A stretch of DNA of 21,297 nucleotides, from the NCBI GenBank assembly GCA_947629995.1, contig CANRFX010000012.1, positions 1 to 21,297 of the forward strand. The letters are read 5' to 3'. Numbering within the stretch: position 1 is the stretch's first letter; the number at the start of each line of letters is the position of its first letter. The stretch comes from an uncultured Clostridia bacterium (GTDB lineage: Bacteria; Bacillota; Clostridia; TANB77; CAG-508). The position numbers were made by a program, and so were the translations under genes. A model generated the notes under the pieces. That model ran no database searches. It saw nothing but the letters and a program-made list of their open reading frames with translations, and was not told where the DNA came from. Of this stretch, positions 1 through 7,531 are shown one piece after another.

Positions 1-190
1 TCATTTACCATATTTTTACATTTCCTTTATCTTTTATTTTTTATGCTAATAGAATATATTTTATTTTTATTGGTAACACTATTTATTAGATAATCGTTTT
101 CACTCATGATACCATACTTTTCTAGATAATTCAAGTGTTTTCGTTATTTTTAATGTCATTATTTTTCACTATTATCATACTTTTAATGTG
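1..190. other. AT-rich stretch without a recognisable gene
   Basis: I see no open frame with a ribosome binding site, no RNA gene and no clear repeat here. It is extremely AT-rich and leads into the promoter region of the XRE-type gene that starts at 253. Confidence 0.5.
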
Positions 191-219
191 TTCAATATTT
201 AATTTCCTGTTGTTATACT
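191..219 (+). promoter_or_regulatory. Likely sigma-A promoter with extended -10 for the XRE-type gene
   Basis: A weak -35 TTCAAT at 191-196 is followed after 17 bases by TATACT at 214-219. The TG at 211-212, one base before the -10 hexamer, makes an extended -10. It lies 33 bases upstream of the start codon, a suitable distance. The poor -35 keeps confidence moderate. Confidence 0.45.
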
Positions 220-252
220 TATATTAATACTTTTAGTACATGGAGGTACGAA

Positions 253-609
253 ATGAGTTCAGTTCAAAAAGCAAATATAGATAAAATTTTTGGTAAAGTG
301 TTAAGAGATTTTCGAAAAAAAAATAAATTAACTCAAGAAGAATTATCTGAAAAATTAGGAATTTCATTAAAATATATTTCAAGAATAGAAAATGGAAATA
401 ATGGTGTTAAAACAGAAACTTTAATAAAATATATGAATATATTAGGCATTACTCCAAATACAATTTTTAAAGATTTATTAACTAATCCAAATTCTATAAA
501 AAATGCTGAAATTTCTGAAAAAATTGTTAAATTATCTGATGAAAAAAAAGATTTCTTAAATTCTATTATTGATTTGCTAGAAAATTTGGATATTAAAAAA
601 GATGAATAA
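253..609 (+). CDS. XRE-family helix-turn-helix regulator
   Basis: A 118-residue protein with an N-terminal Cro/C1-type helix-turn-helix at roughly residues 10-70. The core LTQEELSEKLGIS followed by YISRIENG is the canonical recognition-helix region. The C-terminal 45 residues are charged and probably helical, with no recognisable sensor or peptidase domain. The start at 253 follows GGAGG at 242-246 with ideal spacing. It is monocistronic: a terminator follows directly and the next gene is convergent. Proteins of this size are DNA-binding repressors, often autoregulatory or phage/accessory derived. Its target cannot be inferred from this window, since no neighbour looks like a dedicated partner. 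Confidence 0.85.
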   Translation: MSSVQKANIDKIFGKVLRDFRKKNKLTQEELSEKLGISLKYISRIENGNNGVKTETLIKYMNILGITPNTIFKDLLTNPNSIKNAEISEKIVKLSDEKKDFLNSIIDLLENLDIKKDE

Positions 610-615
610 AAAATA

Positions 616-651
616 AAAACCAACTTCATTTATTTATTAAAAGTTGGTTTT
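616..651. terminator. Bidirectional intrinsic terminator between convergent genes
   Basis: An 11-bp perfect stem, AAAACCAACTT (616-626) with AAGTTGGTTTT (641-651), has a 14-base loop. A T-rich tract follows on the plus side and an A-rich tract precedes it, so it can serve both the XRE-type gene and the convergent aminopeptidase. Confidence 0.8.
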
Positions 652-664
652 ATTTTTTATTATT

Positions 665-2062
665 TTATTCTTTCCAGAAAGCTTTATAAGTTTCATAAGC
701 TGAATAAATATCATATTTGCTAGTTACTTCATATGGTGCATGCATTGATAAAACAGGAACTCCACAATCAATTACATCTGTACCTTTGTTAGCTAAGATA
801 TATGCAATTGTTCCTCCTCCTCCAATATCAACTTTTCCTAGTTCTGTTAATTGAAATTTAATTTCATTTTTTTCTAATATGTTTCTTACCCAGGCAACAT
901 ATTCTGCATTTGCATCAGAAGCACCTGATTTTCCTCTTGCTCCTGTATATTTTACTAAAGCAATTCCCTTTCCTAAAAATCCTGCATTTGTTTTATCTGA
1001 TACAGAACTATAAATTGGATCAAACCCTGCATCTACATCAGATGATAACATTTTTGAAAAACAAAATACCTTATCTAATAAATTTGGTTTATTTACTCCT
1101 AATTTATTTAATATTTCTGAAACAAAGAAATCAAACATATGTGATTCCATTCCTGTATTTCCCATGCTTCCTATTTCTTCTTTATCTGATAAGATACATA
1201 TTGCCGTATTTTTTACTTGATTTAATTCCATCATTGCTACTAACGAAGTATATGCACATACTTTGTCATCTTGACCATAAGCTGCTACCATACTTTCGTC
1301 AAATCCTAAACTTCTTGCTTTAAATGCTGGAACTAATTCTAATTCTGAACTAACAAAATCTGCTTCTGTAATTCCATATTTTTGATTTAAAATTGTTAAT
1401 ATATTTAGTTTTACTTTTTCTGTTATTTTTTCATCTTCATATGGAATACTTCCAATTAATAAATTTAATGCTTCTCCACCAATTCCATCTTTTAATTTTT
1501 TCTCCATTTGTTCTTGTGCTAAATGTGGTAATAAGTCTGTTATTGTAAATATTGGATCATTTTCATCTTCTCCAATATTAATTTCTATTTTTTCTCCATT
1601 TGATTTGACAATTACACCATGTATGCTAAGTGGAATTGTTGTCCATTGATATTTTTTTATGCCGCCATAATAATGTGTTTTAAAATATGCTAAGTCTGTA
1701 TCTTCATATAAAGGATTTGGCTTTAAATCTAATCTTGGTGAGTCAACATGTGATCCAATAATATGCATTCCATTTTCTACTGGCTCTTCCCCTATTATTG
1801 CTAGATACATACTTTTTTCTCTATTTATAAAATAAATTTTATCTCCTGGTTTTAATGTTTCAAATTCTATTATATCTTTATATCCATTTGCATCTGCAAT
1901 TTTTCTTGCTTCTTTAATAAATTCTCTTTCTGTTTTTGCTTTATTCATAAAGTTCATATAATTTTTAGATAATTTAAAAATTTCTTCTTTTTTTGCCTCA
2001 TCTAAATTCTTCCAGCCACTTTCTTTTTTGTTGAAAAGTTTTTCCTTTTGTTCTTCTCCCAT
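665..2062 (-). CDS. M18-family zinc aminopeptidase
   Basis: About 465 residues, full length for the M18 family (aminopeptidase I/aspartyl aminopeptidase; cytosolic, dinuclear zinc, removes N-terminal residues from peptides). Numbered from an upstream ATG at 2068, visible motifs are IGSHVDSPRLDLKP near residue 105 (H107 and D109 as metal ligands), DKEEIGSMGNTG (catalytic Glu region), a DVDAGFDP segment, and C-terminal SMHAPYEVTSKYD with the last histidine ligand. I prefer the ATG at 2062: it sits about nine bases from AAAGGA, whereas the ATG at 2068 is too close to that site. No in-frame CGG occurs. The gene stands alone and is convergent with the XRE-type regulator. The role is general peptide turnover, with high confidence in family and low in specific substrate. 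Confidence 0.9.
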   Translation of the reverse strand: MGEEQKEKLFNKKESGWKNLDEAKKEEIFKLSKNYMNFMNKAKTEREFIKEARKIADANGYKDIIEFETLKPGDKIYFINREKSMYLAIIGEEPVENGMHIIGSHVDSPRLDLKPNPLYEDTDLAYFKTHYYGGIKKYQWTTIPLSIHGVIVKSNGEKIEINIGEDENDPIFTITDLLPHLAQEQMEKKLKDGIGGEALNLLIGSIPYEDEKITEKVKLNILTILNQKYGITEADFVSSELELVPAFKARSLGFDESMVAAYGQDDKVCAYTSLVAMMELNQVKNTAICILSDKEEIGSMGNTGMESHMFDFFVSEILNKLGVNKPNLLDKVFCFSKMLSSDVDAGFDPIYSSVSDKTNAGFLGKGIALVKYTGARGKSGASDANAEYVAWVRNILEKNEIKFQLTELGKVDIGGGGTIAYILANKGTDVIDCGVPVLSMHAPYEVTSKYDIYSAYETYKAFWKE

Positions 2063-2194
2063 TTTCATACTTCCTTTCTCTTTTTATTTGCAAAATAATT
2101 TTATCATATCATTATTTATTTTTCCAGCTTTTTAATAATTTATTCTAAAAAACTGGTTATACTAATTTTAAAATTATTTTAAGGAGTGTTTTTT

Positions 2195-3704
2195 ATGAAT
2201 TCTTTATGGCTTGATTCAATCGAAAAATTAAAATTGTTTCCTTCCCTTTCAAAAGATATTAAAACAGATATATGTATTATTGGTGCAGGAATTTTTGGAC
2301 TTACATGTGGATATTATTTAAGCAAATTAGGTTTTAAAGTTACTATTTTAGAAAAAGATTCTGTTGGCGAAAAAGCAACACGGTCATACTACTGCTAAAA
2401 TTACAAGTGCACATGGTCTATTTTATGATTATTTAATTAAATCACATTCAAAAAAATTTGCAGCAAACTATTTAGAAGCAAATGAAAAGGCTATTGAAAA
2501 CATTAAAGAAATTGTTGATTCTGAAAGGATTAAATGTGATTTTGAATATCAAAATAACTATGTTTATACAACTAATAAATCAGAAGTATCAAATATAAAG
2601 AAGGAAGTTGAAGCTGTTGAATCTTTAGGGTTCCCTTGTGAATTTGTTACTAAAACAGGTTTACCTTTTGAAATAGAAGGTGCTATTTGTTTTAAAAATC
2701 AAGCACAATTTCATCCTCTAAAGTATTTATATGGTTTATGCAATAGCATTATTTCTCATAATGGAAATATTTATTCTAATACCGTTGCAACAAATTTGGA
2801 ACAACTTATAGACAACACCTATGTTGTTCATACAAAGTATCATAAAGTAAAATGTGAGTATGTAATTGTTGCTACACATTACCCTTTTATAAATTTTCCT
2901 GGCTTTTATTTTACTAAAATGTACCAATCTACTTCTTATATTATAGCAATCGACCCTAAGAAAACTTTATTTAATGGTATGTATATTAGTAGCTCTGAAC
3001 CTATCTTTTCTTATCGTACAGCAAAATTAGGAGGAAAAAAACTTTTACTAATTGGTGGCGGAGACCATAAAACAGGGCATCCCTCTTGTTACCAAGATAC
3101 GTATGGTATACTTGAAAAAGAAGCTAGAAAATATTACCCTGAATGTGAAGTTTTATATAAATGGAATACTAGAGATTGTATTTCTTTAGATAAAATTCCT
3201 TATATTGGTCAATATTCAAGCGCCATGCCAAATGTATTTGTTGGTACTGGTTTTAAAAAGTGGGGTATGACTTCTTCTAATGTAGCTGCAAATATTATTG
3301 TTGATAAAATCTGCGATAAAAAGAATAAATATGAATATTTATTTAAGTCTTTACGTTTAAAACCAATAAAAAATAGAGATGAAATGAAAAATATGATTGT
3401 GCAATCTGCAAATTCTTTATTATTTGACAAGTTAAAAGATGCTAATTTATCTTTTGATGAAATCGCGTATAACTCTGGAAGTATTATTGAAATTAATAAT
3501 GAAAAAATTGGAATTTATAAAGATCCGAATGGAAAAATCTATGCTGTTAAGCCAATTTGTACTCACTTAGGTTGTCTATTAAGTTGGAATGATATTGATA
3601 AAACTTGGGACTGTCCTTGCCATGGTTCTCGATTTGATTATCGTGGTAAAAATATTTATGACCCTGCTTTTCGTGATTTAGATTTTTATGATTTAAATGA
3701 TTAG
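2195..3704 (+). CDS. FAD-dependent oxidoreductase with C-terminal Rieske [2Fe-2S] domain, interrupted at CGG 2381
   Basis: Resembles the YhfW-type family: an N-terminal DAO/GlpO-like FAD domain and a C-terminal Rieske domain. The dinucleotide-binding motif is at about residues 26-55 (IIGAGIFGLTCGYYLSKLG, then an acidic LEKD). Rieske ligands are visible as CTHLGC and, about 15 residues on, CPCHGS. The ATG at 2195 follows AAGGAG at 2181-2186. The zero frame stops at 2398, just after EKAT. Omitting the C at 2381 gives EKAT-GHTTAKITSAHG, the conserved family segment, and a 502-residue product of normal size. The interruption is an in-frame CGG followed by T, read as GGT (Gly63). All other conserved parts are intact, so I annotate one gene, not two fragments. 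It ends in TAG. The substrate is unknown. Confidence 0.85.
2381..2384 (+). other. CGG-T +1 frameshift site in the FAD/Rieske gene
   Basis: In-frame CGG after codon ACA. Skipping the C reads GGT (Gly) and restores the GHTTAKIT motif. The zero frame reaches TAA at the fifth codon after CGG. Confidence 0.85.
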
Positions 3705-3734
3705 TATTAATTTATTAATATATTTTTAATTTTA

Positions 3735-3763
3735 TTGACTTATCCATTTTTTTTTGCTACAAT
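3735..3763 (+). promoter_or_regulatory. Sigma-A promoter upstream of a short terminated transcript
   Basis: TTGACT at 3735-3740, a 17-base spacer, and TACAAT at 3758-3763. Transcription would begin near 3770 and meet the terminator at 3807-3847, well before any gene. Confidence 0.6.
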
Positions 3764-3769
3764 CTCATT

Positions 3770-3847
3770 AACAATCATATATTTATATACTTATTTTTTG
3801 TTTATTGAACTAGATTTCTCCTAAGCAAGTAAATCTAGTTCTTTTTT
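3770..3847 (+). ncRNA. Candidate small RNA of about 78 nt
   Basis: A good sigma-A promoter at 3735-3763 and a strong intrinsic terminator at 3807-3847 enclose a stretch with no open frame. The 5' 37 bases are an unstructured AT-rich tail. The 3' part is an 11-bp hairpin whose loop carries CTCCTAAGC, able to pair with Shine-Dalgarno sequences such as GGAG. A separate promoter for the next gene lies beyond the terminator, so this is not simply its leader. Alternatively, the hairpin only terminates the upstream oxidoreductase transcript and the promoter match is fortuitous. I do not recognise a known RNA family. Confidence 0.35.
3807..3847 (+). terminator. Intrinsic terminator
   Basis: Perfect 11-bp stem, GAACTAGATTT (3807-3817) with AAATCTAGTTC (3831-3841), followed by six T. 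There is no T-run on the other strand, so it acts on plus-strand transcripts only. Confidence 0.8.
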
Positions 3848-3874
3848 ATATTCCAAAAAAGTTTTCATAAAATA

Positions 3875-3903
3875 TTGACTACAACATGTGTTTATGATAA
3901 TAT
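3875..3903 (+). promoter_or_regulatory. Sigma-A promoter of the small membrane protein gene
   Basis: TTGACT at 3875-3880, exactly 17 bases, then TAATAT at 3898-3903. GGGAGG at 3919-3924 and the ATG at 3932 follow at proper distances. The TTG within this -35 box opens an in-frame extension of the gene, but it cannot be the start. Confidence 0.75.
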
Positions 3904-3931
3904 TATAAAAAATAAAAAGGGAGGTATAAAT

Positions 3932-4348
3932 ATGTTTAATACCAGAAGTTATACTACTTCAGCATTAGATAGTGCAATTGGAAGTTCTGTATGGATAATT
4001 GTATCTTTAATTTTAGCTATTATAGGAGGAATATTAGTATATTTTTTATTCTTAAGCAAAAAAAATGAAGAAAAGTTTACAGGTTTTCTTAGATGGCTAT
4101 ATGATTTTCTATCATTTAAAAAAATGTTTTTAGAATCATTACTAAAAATTACCTATTTAGTATTTGCAATTTACATTACTTTATCATCTTTTGCTATAAT
4201 AGGAACTAATTTCTTTGGATTTTTAGCTACTTTATTACTAGGAAATGTTGTTTTAAGAGTTATTTACGAATTTTCTTTAATTTTATTAGTAATTTGTAGA
4301 AACACAACAGAAATCGCTAAAAACACAAAAAAAGCTGATACTAAATAA
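3932..4348 (+). CDS. DUF4282-like membrane protein
   Basis: A 138-residue protein starting at the ATG behind GGGAGG. It has three likely membrane segments: about residues 20-42, 70-92 and 95-116. A basic cytosolic loop after the first contains FLSFKKM, and the C-terminus is charged (RNTTEIAKNTKK). The pattern of FLSFKKM, two helices, and a VLRVIYEFSLILLVICRNTTEI segment resembles DUF4282-type small bacterial membrane proteins of unknown function. It has its own promoter and its own terminator immediately after the stop, so it is a single-gene transcript. No enzymatic motif is visible. Confidence 0.65.
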   Translation: MFNTRSYTTSALDSAIGSSVWIIVSLILAIIGGILVYFLFLSKKNEEKFTGFLRWLYDFLSFKKMFLESLLKITYLVFAIYITLSSFAIIGTNFFGFLATLLLGNVVLRVIYEFSLILLVICRNTTEIAKNTKKADTK

Positions 4349-4372
4349 AAACTTCCTTTATGGAAGTTTTTT
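4348..4372 (+). terminator. Intrinsic terminator after the DUF4282-like gene
   Basis: Stem AAAACTTCC (4348-4356) with GGAAGTTTT (4362-4370), five-base loop, then further T. It begins at the last base of the stop codon. Confidence 0.8.
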
Positions 4373-4446
4373 ATTTACTTAAATTTATTAGCAATAAAAA
4401 ATATTTGATAAACTCTTTTTTTTATTATATAATAAATATTAGGTAA

Positions 4447-5052
4447 CTATTTTTCTATTGCTTTTATAATTTGCTCTAATGAAATTGGACCCTCTCTTAA
4501 AATTTTTATAGGTTTTGATACACAATCTACGATTGTACTTCCTTTACCAAATGATACATTTCCCTCCAACATTCCATCTAGAGTAGGACAAGCCTTTTCT
4601 ATTTCATCTAAATTTGTACAAACAGGACTGCCACTTTGATTAGCGCTTGTCATAAAAAGCGGACTACCAGTTTTTCGTATTAATTCTTCAAGTGTTTTTG
4701 AGGATGCCATTCTTACTGCAATTGTTAAACTACCATTATTAATATATTGGGGCAATTCTGGTCTTTTCATTAAAATTAGTGTAATAGGACCTGGCATAAA
4801 GTTACGAATTAATTTTTCTATTTTTTTATCTACTATTGCAATACTTTTTATCTGTTCCTCATTTGCACACATAATTGGGAATAATTTTTTAGCAGGACGA
4901 TTTTTGGTAGCCATTAGATTATTATGTGCCTTTACTGAATTTATACGTGCACATATACCATATACTGTATCAGTAGGAACACTGATTACACCATCTTTTT
5001 TAAGTATATTTGCTAGTTCATCTATTTCGTTTTGTGTATATCTCTTCATCAT
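4447..5052 (-). CDS. L-threonylcarbamoyladenylate synthase (TsaC/Sua5/YrdC family)
   Basis: A 201-residue single-domain protein. The family uses threonine, bicarbonate and ATP to make threonylcarbamoyl-AMP, the first step of t6A37 synthesis in ANN-decoding tRNAs. Visible motifs are PTDTVYGI near the N-terminus, KNRP...FPIMC, FMPGPITLIL, the AVRMA substrate loop, PLFMTSANQSG and STIVD. It matches the short YrdC/TsaC form and lacks the C-terminal Sua5 domain. The start follows AAAGGA; a second ATG three bases on is equally possible. It is divergent from the methyltransferase at 5189 and ends with TAG, showing that TAG acts as a stop here. Confidence 0.88.
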   Translation of the reverse strand: MMKRYTQNEIDELANILKKDGVISVPTDTVYGICARINSVKAHNNLMATKNRPAKKLFPIMCANEEQIKSIAIVDKKIEKLIRNFMPGPITLILMKRPELPQYINNGSLTIAVRMASSKTLEELIRKTGSPLFMTSANQSGSPVCTNLDEIEKACPTLDGMLEGNVSFGKGSTIVDCVSKPIKILREGPISLEQIIKAIEK

Positions 5053-5188
5053 ATTACGTCCTTTCTTCCATGTATTTTAGCACATTTGGTGTAATAATTC
5101 AACTGTACTCTGTACTTTATTATGTATTTTAATAAAAAATTATAAATGTTTAATTGAGTTATAAGAAAAATTTAAAGGAGATATAAAA

Positions 5189-6004
5189 ATGACTGATTTT
5201 TTAAAAATTAAAAATTATTATGCACAATCTAATGAAAAAGATAGACTATTTAATGATAATAGTGGAAAACTAGAATATGAAATGACAATGAAAATATTAA
5301 AAAAATATTTACCTCAACATGCAAAAATTTTAGATTTAGGAGGAGGTGCCGGTGTATATAGTTTCAGTTTAGCAAAATTAGGATATAATGTTTATCTTGC
5401 TGATTTATCGAAGAAACTAATACAACAAGCTATAGAAGAGAACACTAAAAAAGAAAAGAAAATAATATCTTGCGATATAGTTAATGCTGTAGACTTAACA
5501 ATATATGAAAATGAGCAATTTGACGCTGTTTTATTATTTGGGCCACTTTATCATCTTTTAGAAAAAGGTGAAAGAGAACAATGTTTAAAAGAAGTAAACA
5601 GAGTTTTAAAAAGTAATGGAATGATTTTTGCAAGTTTTATTCCATATTTATCAGGAAGTATTGCAATTATAGATAGATATTTTAAACATCCTGAACAAGT
5701 TGATGCCAATAATCTTGATAAAGTATTTAAAACTGGAAAATTTAATAACCTATCTGATAAAGGCTTTCAGGAAGGTTATTATCCGACTGTAAATGAAATA
5801 GAAAATTTATTTGCAAAATGTAAATTTCATAAGATAGAGATAAAATCCATTAGAGGTATAGGATACGAAAAAGAAGATAATATATATAGTATAAAGGAAA
5901 AGAAAATATTTAATAAGATTATGGATTTAATAGAAGAAACTTCAAATAAATTAGAAATTATAGAAATGTGCGGTCATGCAATGTATATTGGAAAAAAATT
6001 ATAA
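5189..6004 (+). CDS. Class I SAM-dependent methyltransferase
   Basis: A 271-residue protein with the Rossmann-type motif I ILDLGGGAGVYSFSLAKLGYNV at about residues 48-69 (SAM binding). An acidic motif II (LADLSKKL), FDAVLLFGPLYHLLEKGER (motif IV-like) and a VLKSNGMIFASF segment (motif V/VI) follow. This is the UbiE/Methyltransf_11/25 type. Start at ATG behind AAAGGAG. The substrate cannot be deduced: neighbours are not a pathway, and this fold serves small molecules, tRNA and proteins alike. It is a single gene, divergent from tsaC. No frame problem is seen. Confidence 0.8.
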   Translation: MTDFLKIKNYYAQSNEKDRLFNDNSGKLEYEMTMKILKKYLPQHAKILDLGGGAGVYSFSLAKLGYNVYLADLSKKLIQQAIEENTKKEKKIISCDIVNAVDLTIYENEQFDAVLLFGPLYHLLEKGEREQCLKEVNRVLKSNGMIFASFIPYLSGSIAIIDRYFKHPEQVDANNLDKVFKTGKFNNLSDKGFQEGYYPTVNEIENLFAKCKFHKIEIKSIRGIGYEKEDNIYSIKEKKIFNKIMDLIEETSNKLEIIEMCGHAMYIGKKL

Positions 6005-6126
6005 TATTATATTACTTTTTGCTTTAAATAATTTTGGACACCCCACACCTCAAAAACTAAATTTTCTAACAAATATATAGTAAATTTTTTCTTACCTTTT
6101 CATATAATATTAAAGAGGTGATTTTT

Positions 6127-6580
6127 TTGAATAATATGAATTTTGATGAAAATACAATTAATAAATTAAAAGATATGATAAATAGAGGAGAACTAAATGA
6201 TGTTATTTCTCAAATTCCACCTGAAATGATACAAAATTTTTCTTCTATGATGAAGAATAATTCTCGGAGCAAATCAAAATACTCAAAACTCCAACAATAC
6301 TAATGCTAGTAATACTAATAATACCGCAAATGGTTATAACTCTGGAAATAATGGTAATAATATGGATTTTGATTTTAGTAAAATAGATATGAATACAATT
6401 TTAAAAATGAAATCTATTATGGAAAAATTAAATAATTCAAATGACCCAAGATCAAATTTACTTTATTCTTTAAAGCCTTACTTACGTGAAAATAAAAAAG
6501 AAAAATTAGATCAATATGCAAATATGCTAAATATAGCTAAAATCGCAGATTTACTAAAAAATGATAACAAGGAGAATTAA
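6127..6580 (+). CDS. Small clostridial protein of unknown function, interrupted at CGG 6265
   Basis: I do not recognise a function. The start is taken as TTG 6127, about six bases behind AGAGGTG; ATG 6136 is an alternative. The N-terminal part has a helix plus a PPEMIQNFSSMM segment. The C-terminal part has the conserved-looking block NDPRSNLLYSLKPYLRENKK and LDQYANMLNIAKIADLL, a pattern I associate with small proteins of sporulating Clostridia. The zero frame ends at 6303. Skipping the C at 6265 turns TCT-CGG-AGC into TCT-GGA-GCA and opens an Asn/Ser/Thr-rich linker (about residues 45-78) that runs in frame into the C-terminal block, total 150 residues. The low-complexity linker is typical between such domains, so this is one gene. 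The 104-residue gene follows six bases after the stop. Confidence 0.75.
6265..6268 (+). other. CGG-A +1 frameshift site in the small clostridial gene
   Basis: In-frame CGG after codon TCT. Skipping the C reads GGA (Gly47) and joins the two coding parts through an Asn/Ser-rich linker. The zero frame reaches TAA 12 codons after CGG. Confidence 0.75.
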
Positions 6581-6586
6581 TAATAA

Positions 6587-6901
6587 ATGAATTATTTTTA
6601 TCCCCCTTACATACCAAGGCCTTTTCATTCAAATTACAATGATTATAAAGAAAAAGAATTTCATCATGAAGAAGATACTGTTTTAAATAAGCAAAAATCA
6701 TCTAGTTATTCTTCTTTTGGTCCAATTAGCTTCAAAAATCCTATTTTTACTAATAATATAGATGAACCTATTTTTGAAATTTTTGGAATTGAATTATATC
6801 TAGATGATATTATTATTATTGGTTTATTATTTTTACTTTATAAAGAAGGTGTACAAGACGAACTCTTATATATTGCTTTAATTCTGCTTTTGGTGGGATA
6901 A
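6587..6901 (+). CDS. Small conserved clostridial protein, unknown function
   Basis: A 104-residue protein. The N-terminal 70 residues are polar, rich in Tyr, Pro, His, Asn and Ser. The C-terminal 35 residues (from about 68) form a hydrophobic IELYLDDIIIIGLLFLLYKEGVQDELLYIALILLLVG stretch, likely one or two short membrane-associated helices with a conserved-looking YKEG turn; read it as two segments, IELYLDDIIIIGLLFLLY and ELLYIALILLLVG. AAGGAG lies 12 bases upstream of the ATG. It is translated with the 6127 gene from one transcript, so the two probably act together, perhaps in sporulation (inference). It ends four bases from the convergent end of minC, with no room for a separate terminator. 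Confidence 0.65.
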   Translation: MNYFYPPYIPRPFHSNYNDYKEKEFHHEEDTVLNKQKSSSYSSFGPISFKNPIFTNNIDEPIFEIFGIELYLDDIIIIGLLFLLYKEGVQDELLYIALILLLVG

Positions 6902-6905
6902 AATA

Positions 6906-7517
6906 TCATTCAATTATAATTTTATTGTCTTGAATTGCAATATAAGCTTGTTTATGCATAATTTCTTCATCTCGATTAATTTCTTTTACAATATTTGCAA
7001 TTCTAATTTGCACAGTATCTACTAATCCTGCTGCTATTATCGCTTGCCTGTTTCCTTTTGCACCAGCATGTGCTAATCCTCTTAATGCTCCTTGTATTAT
7101 AATATTATCTGAAGCTACAACTTCCGCTCCTGAATTAACATCTCCAATGATTACTATACTTCCTTCTGTTTCTATTTTTTGTCCAGATCTTAAAGATCCT
7201 CTATGGAATTTTGTTTCTGATACTGCAATTTCTTTTTCAAAAGTCTTTTTTATGCTATGTAGACCTAATCCTTTTGGCATATCAAAATCAATTTCTACAT
7301 CAATTTTTTCCTTTATTAGTTCTTTTATTTCGTCTATTTCTTTATTTTTTAATACTTTTCCTGTAACTAAAATTGGAGTTTTTTCGTCTTGATATAATTT
7401 TTTAAGCTCTGGTAGTTTCTTTTTTAAACTTGCTATAATATCTTTTTGCTCTGCTTCATCACTTAATTTTATTATAATTTCGTTTTTTCTTAAATTAATG
7501 CTAATACAATTTTTCAT
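6906..7517 (-). CDS. minC: Septum site-determining protein MinC
   Basis: A 203-residue protein, somewhat short for MinC (about 220-230). MinC inhibits FtsZ polymerisation away from mid-cell together with MinD. The C-terminal beta-helix domain is clear at about residues 105-190: GSLRSGQKI, GSIVIIGDVNSGAEVVASDNI, GALRGLAHAGAKGN and QIRIA. The N-terminal half (residues 1-95) fits the FtsZ-binding domain. AAAGGA precedes the ATG. It is the last gene of the shape operon, 14 bases after mrdA. Unusually, minD and minE do not follow: the next gene is convergent and only four bases away. It ends in TGA. Confidence 0.92.
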   Translation of the reverse strand: MKNCISINLRKNEIIIKLSDEAEQKDIIASLKKKLPELKKLYQDEKTPILVTGKVLKNKEIDEIKELIKEKIDVEIDFDMPKGLGLHSIKKTFEKEIAVSETKFHRGSLRSGQKIETEGSIVIIGDVNSGAEVVASDNIIIQGALRGLAHAGAKGNRQAIIAAGLVDTVQIRIANIVKEINRDEEIMHKQAYIAIQDNKIIIE

Positions 7518-7531
7518 TTTTACATCCTTTC

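Noticed and set aside
910..1323. Antisense open frame inside the aminopeptidase gene, and similar ones inside mrdA, pcrA and prfA
   Set aside because: Rich in Leu, Ile and Phe, as expected when an AT-rich coding strand is read in reverse. No ribosome binding sites or known motifs.
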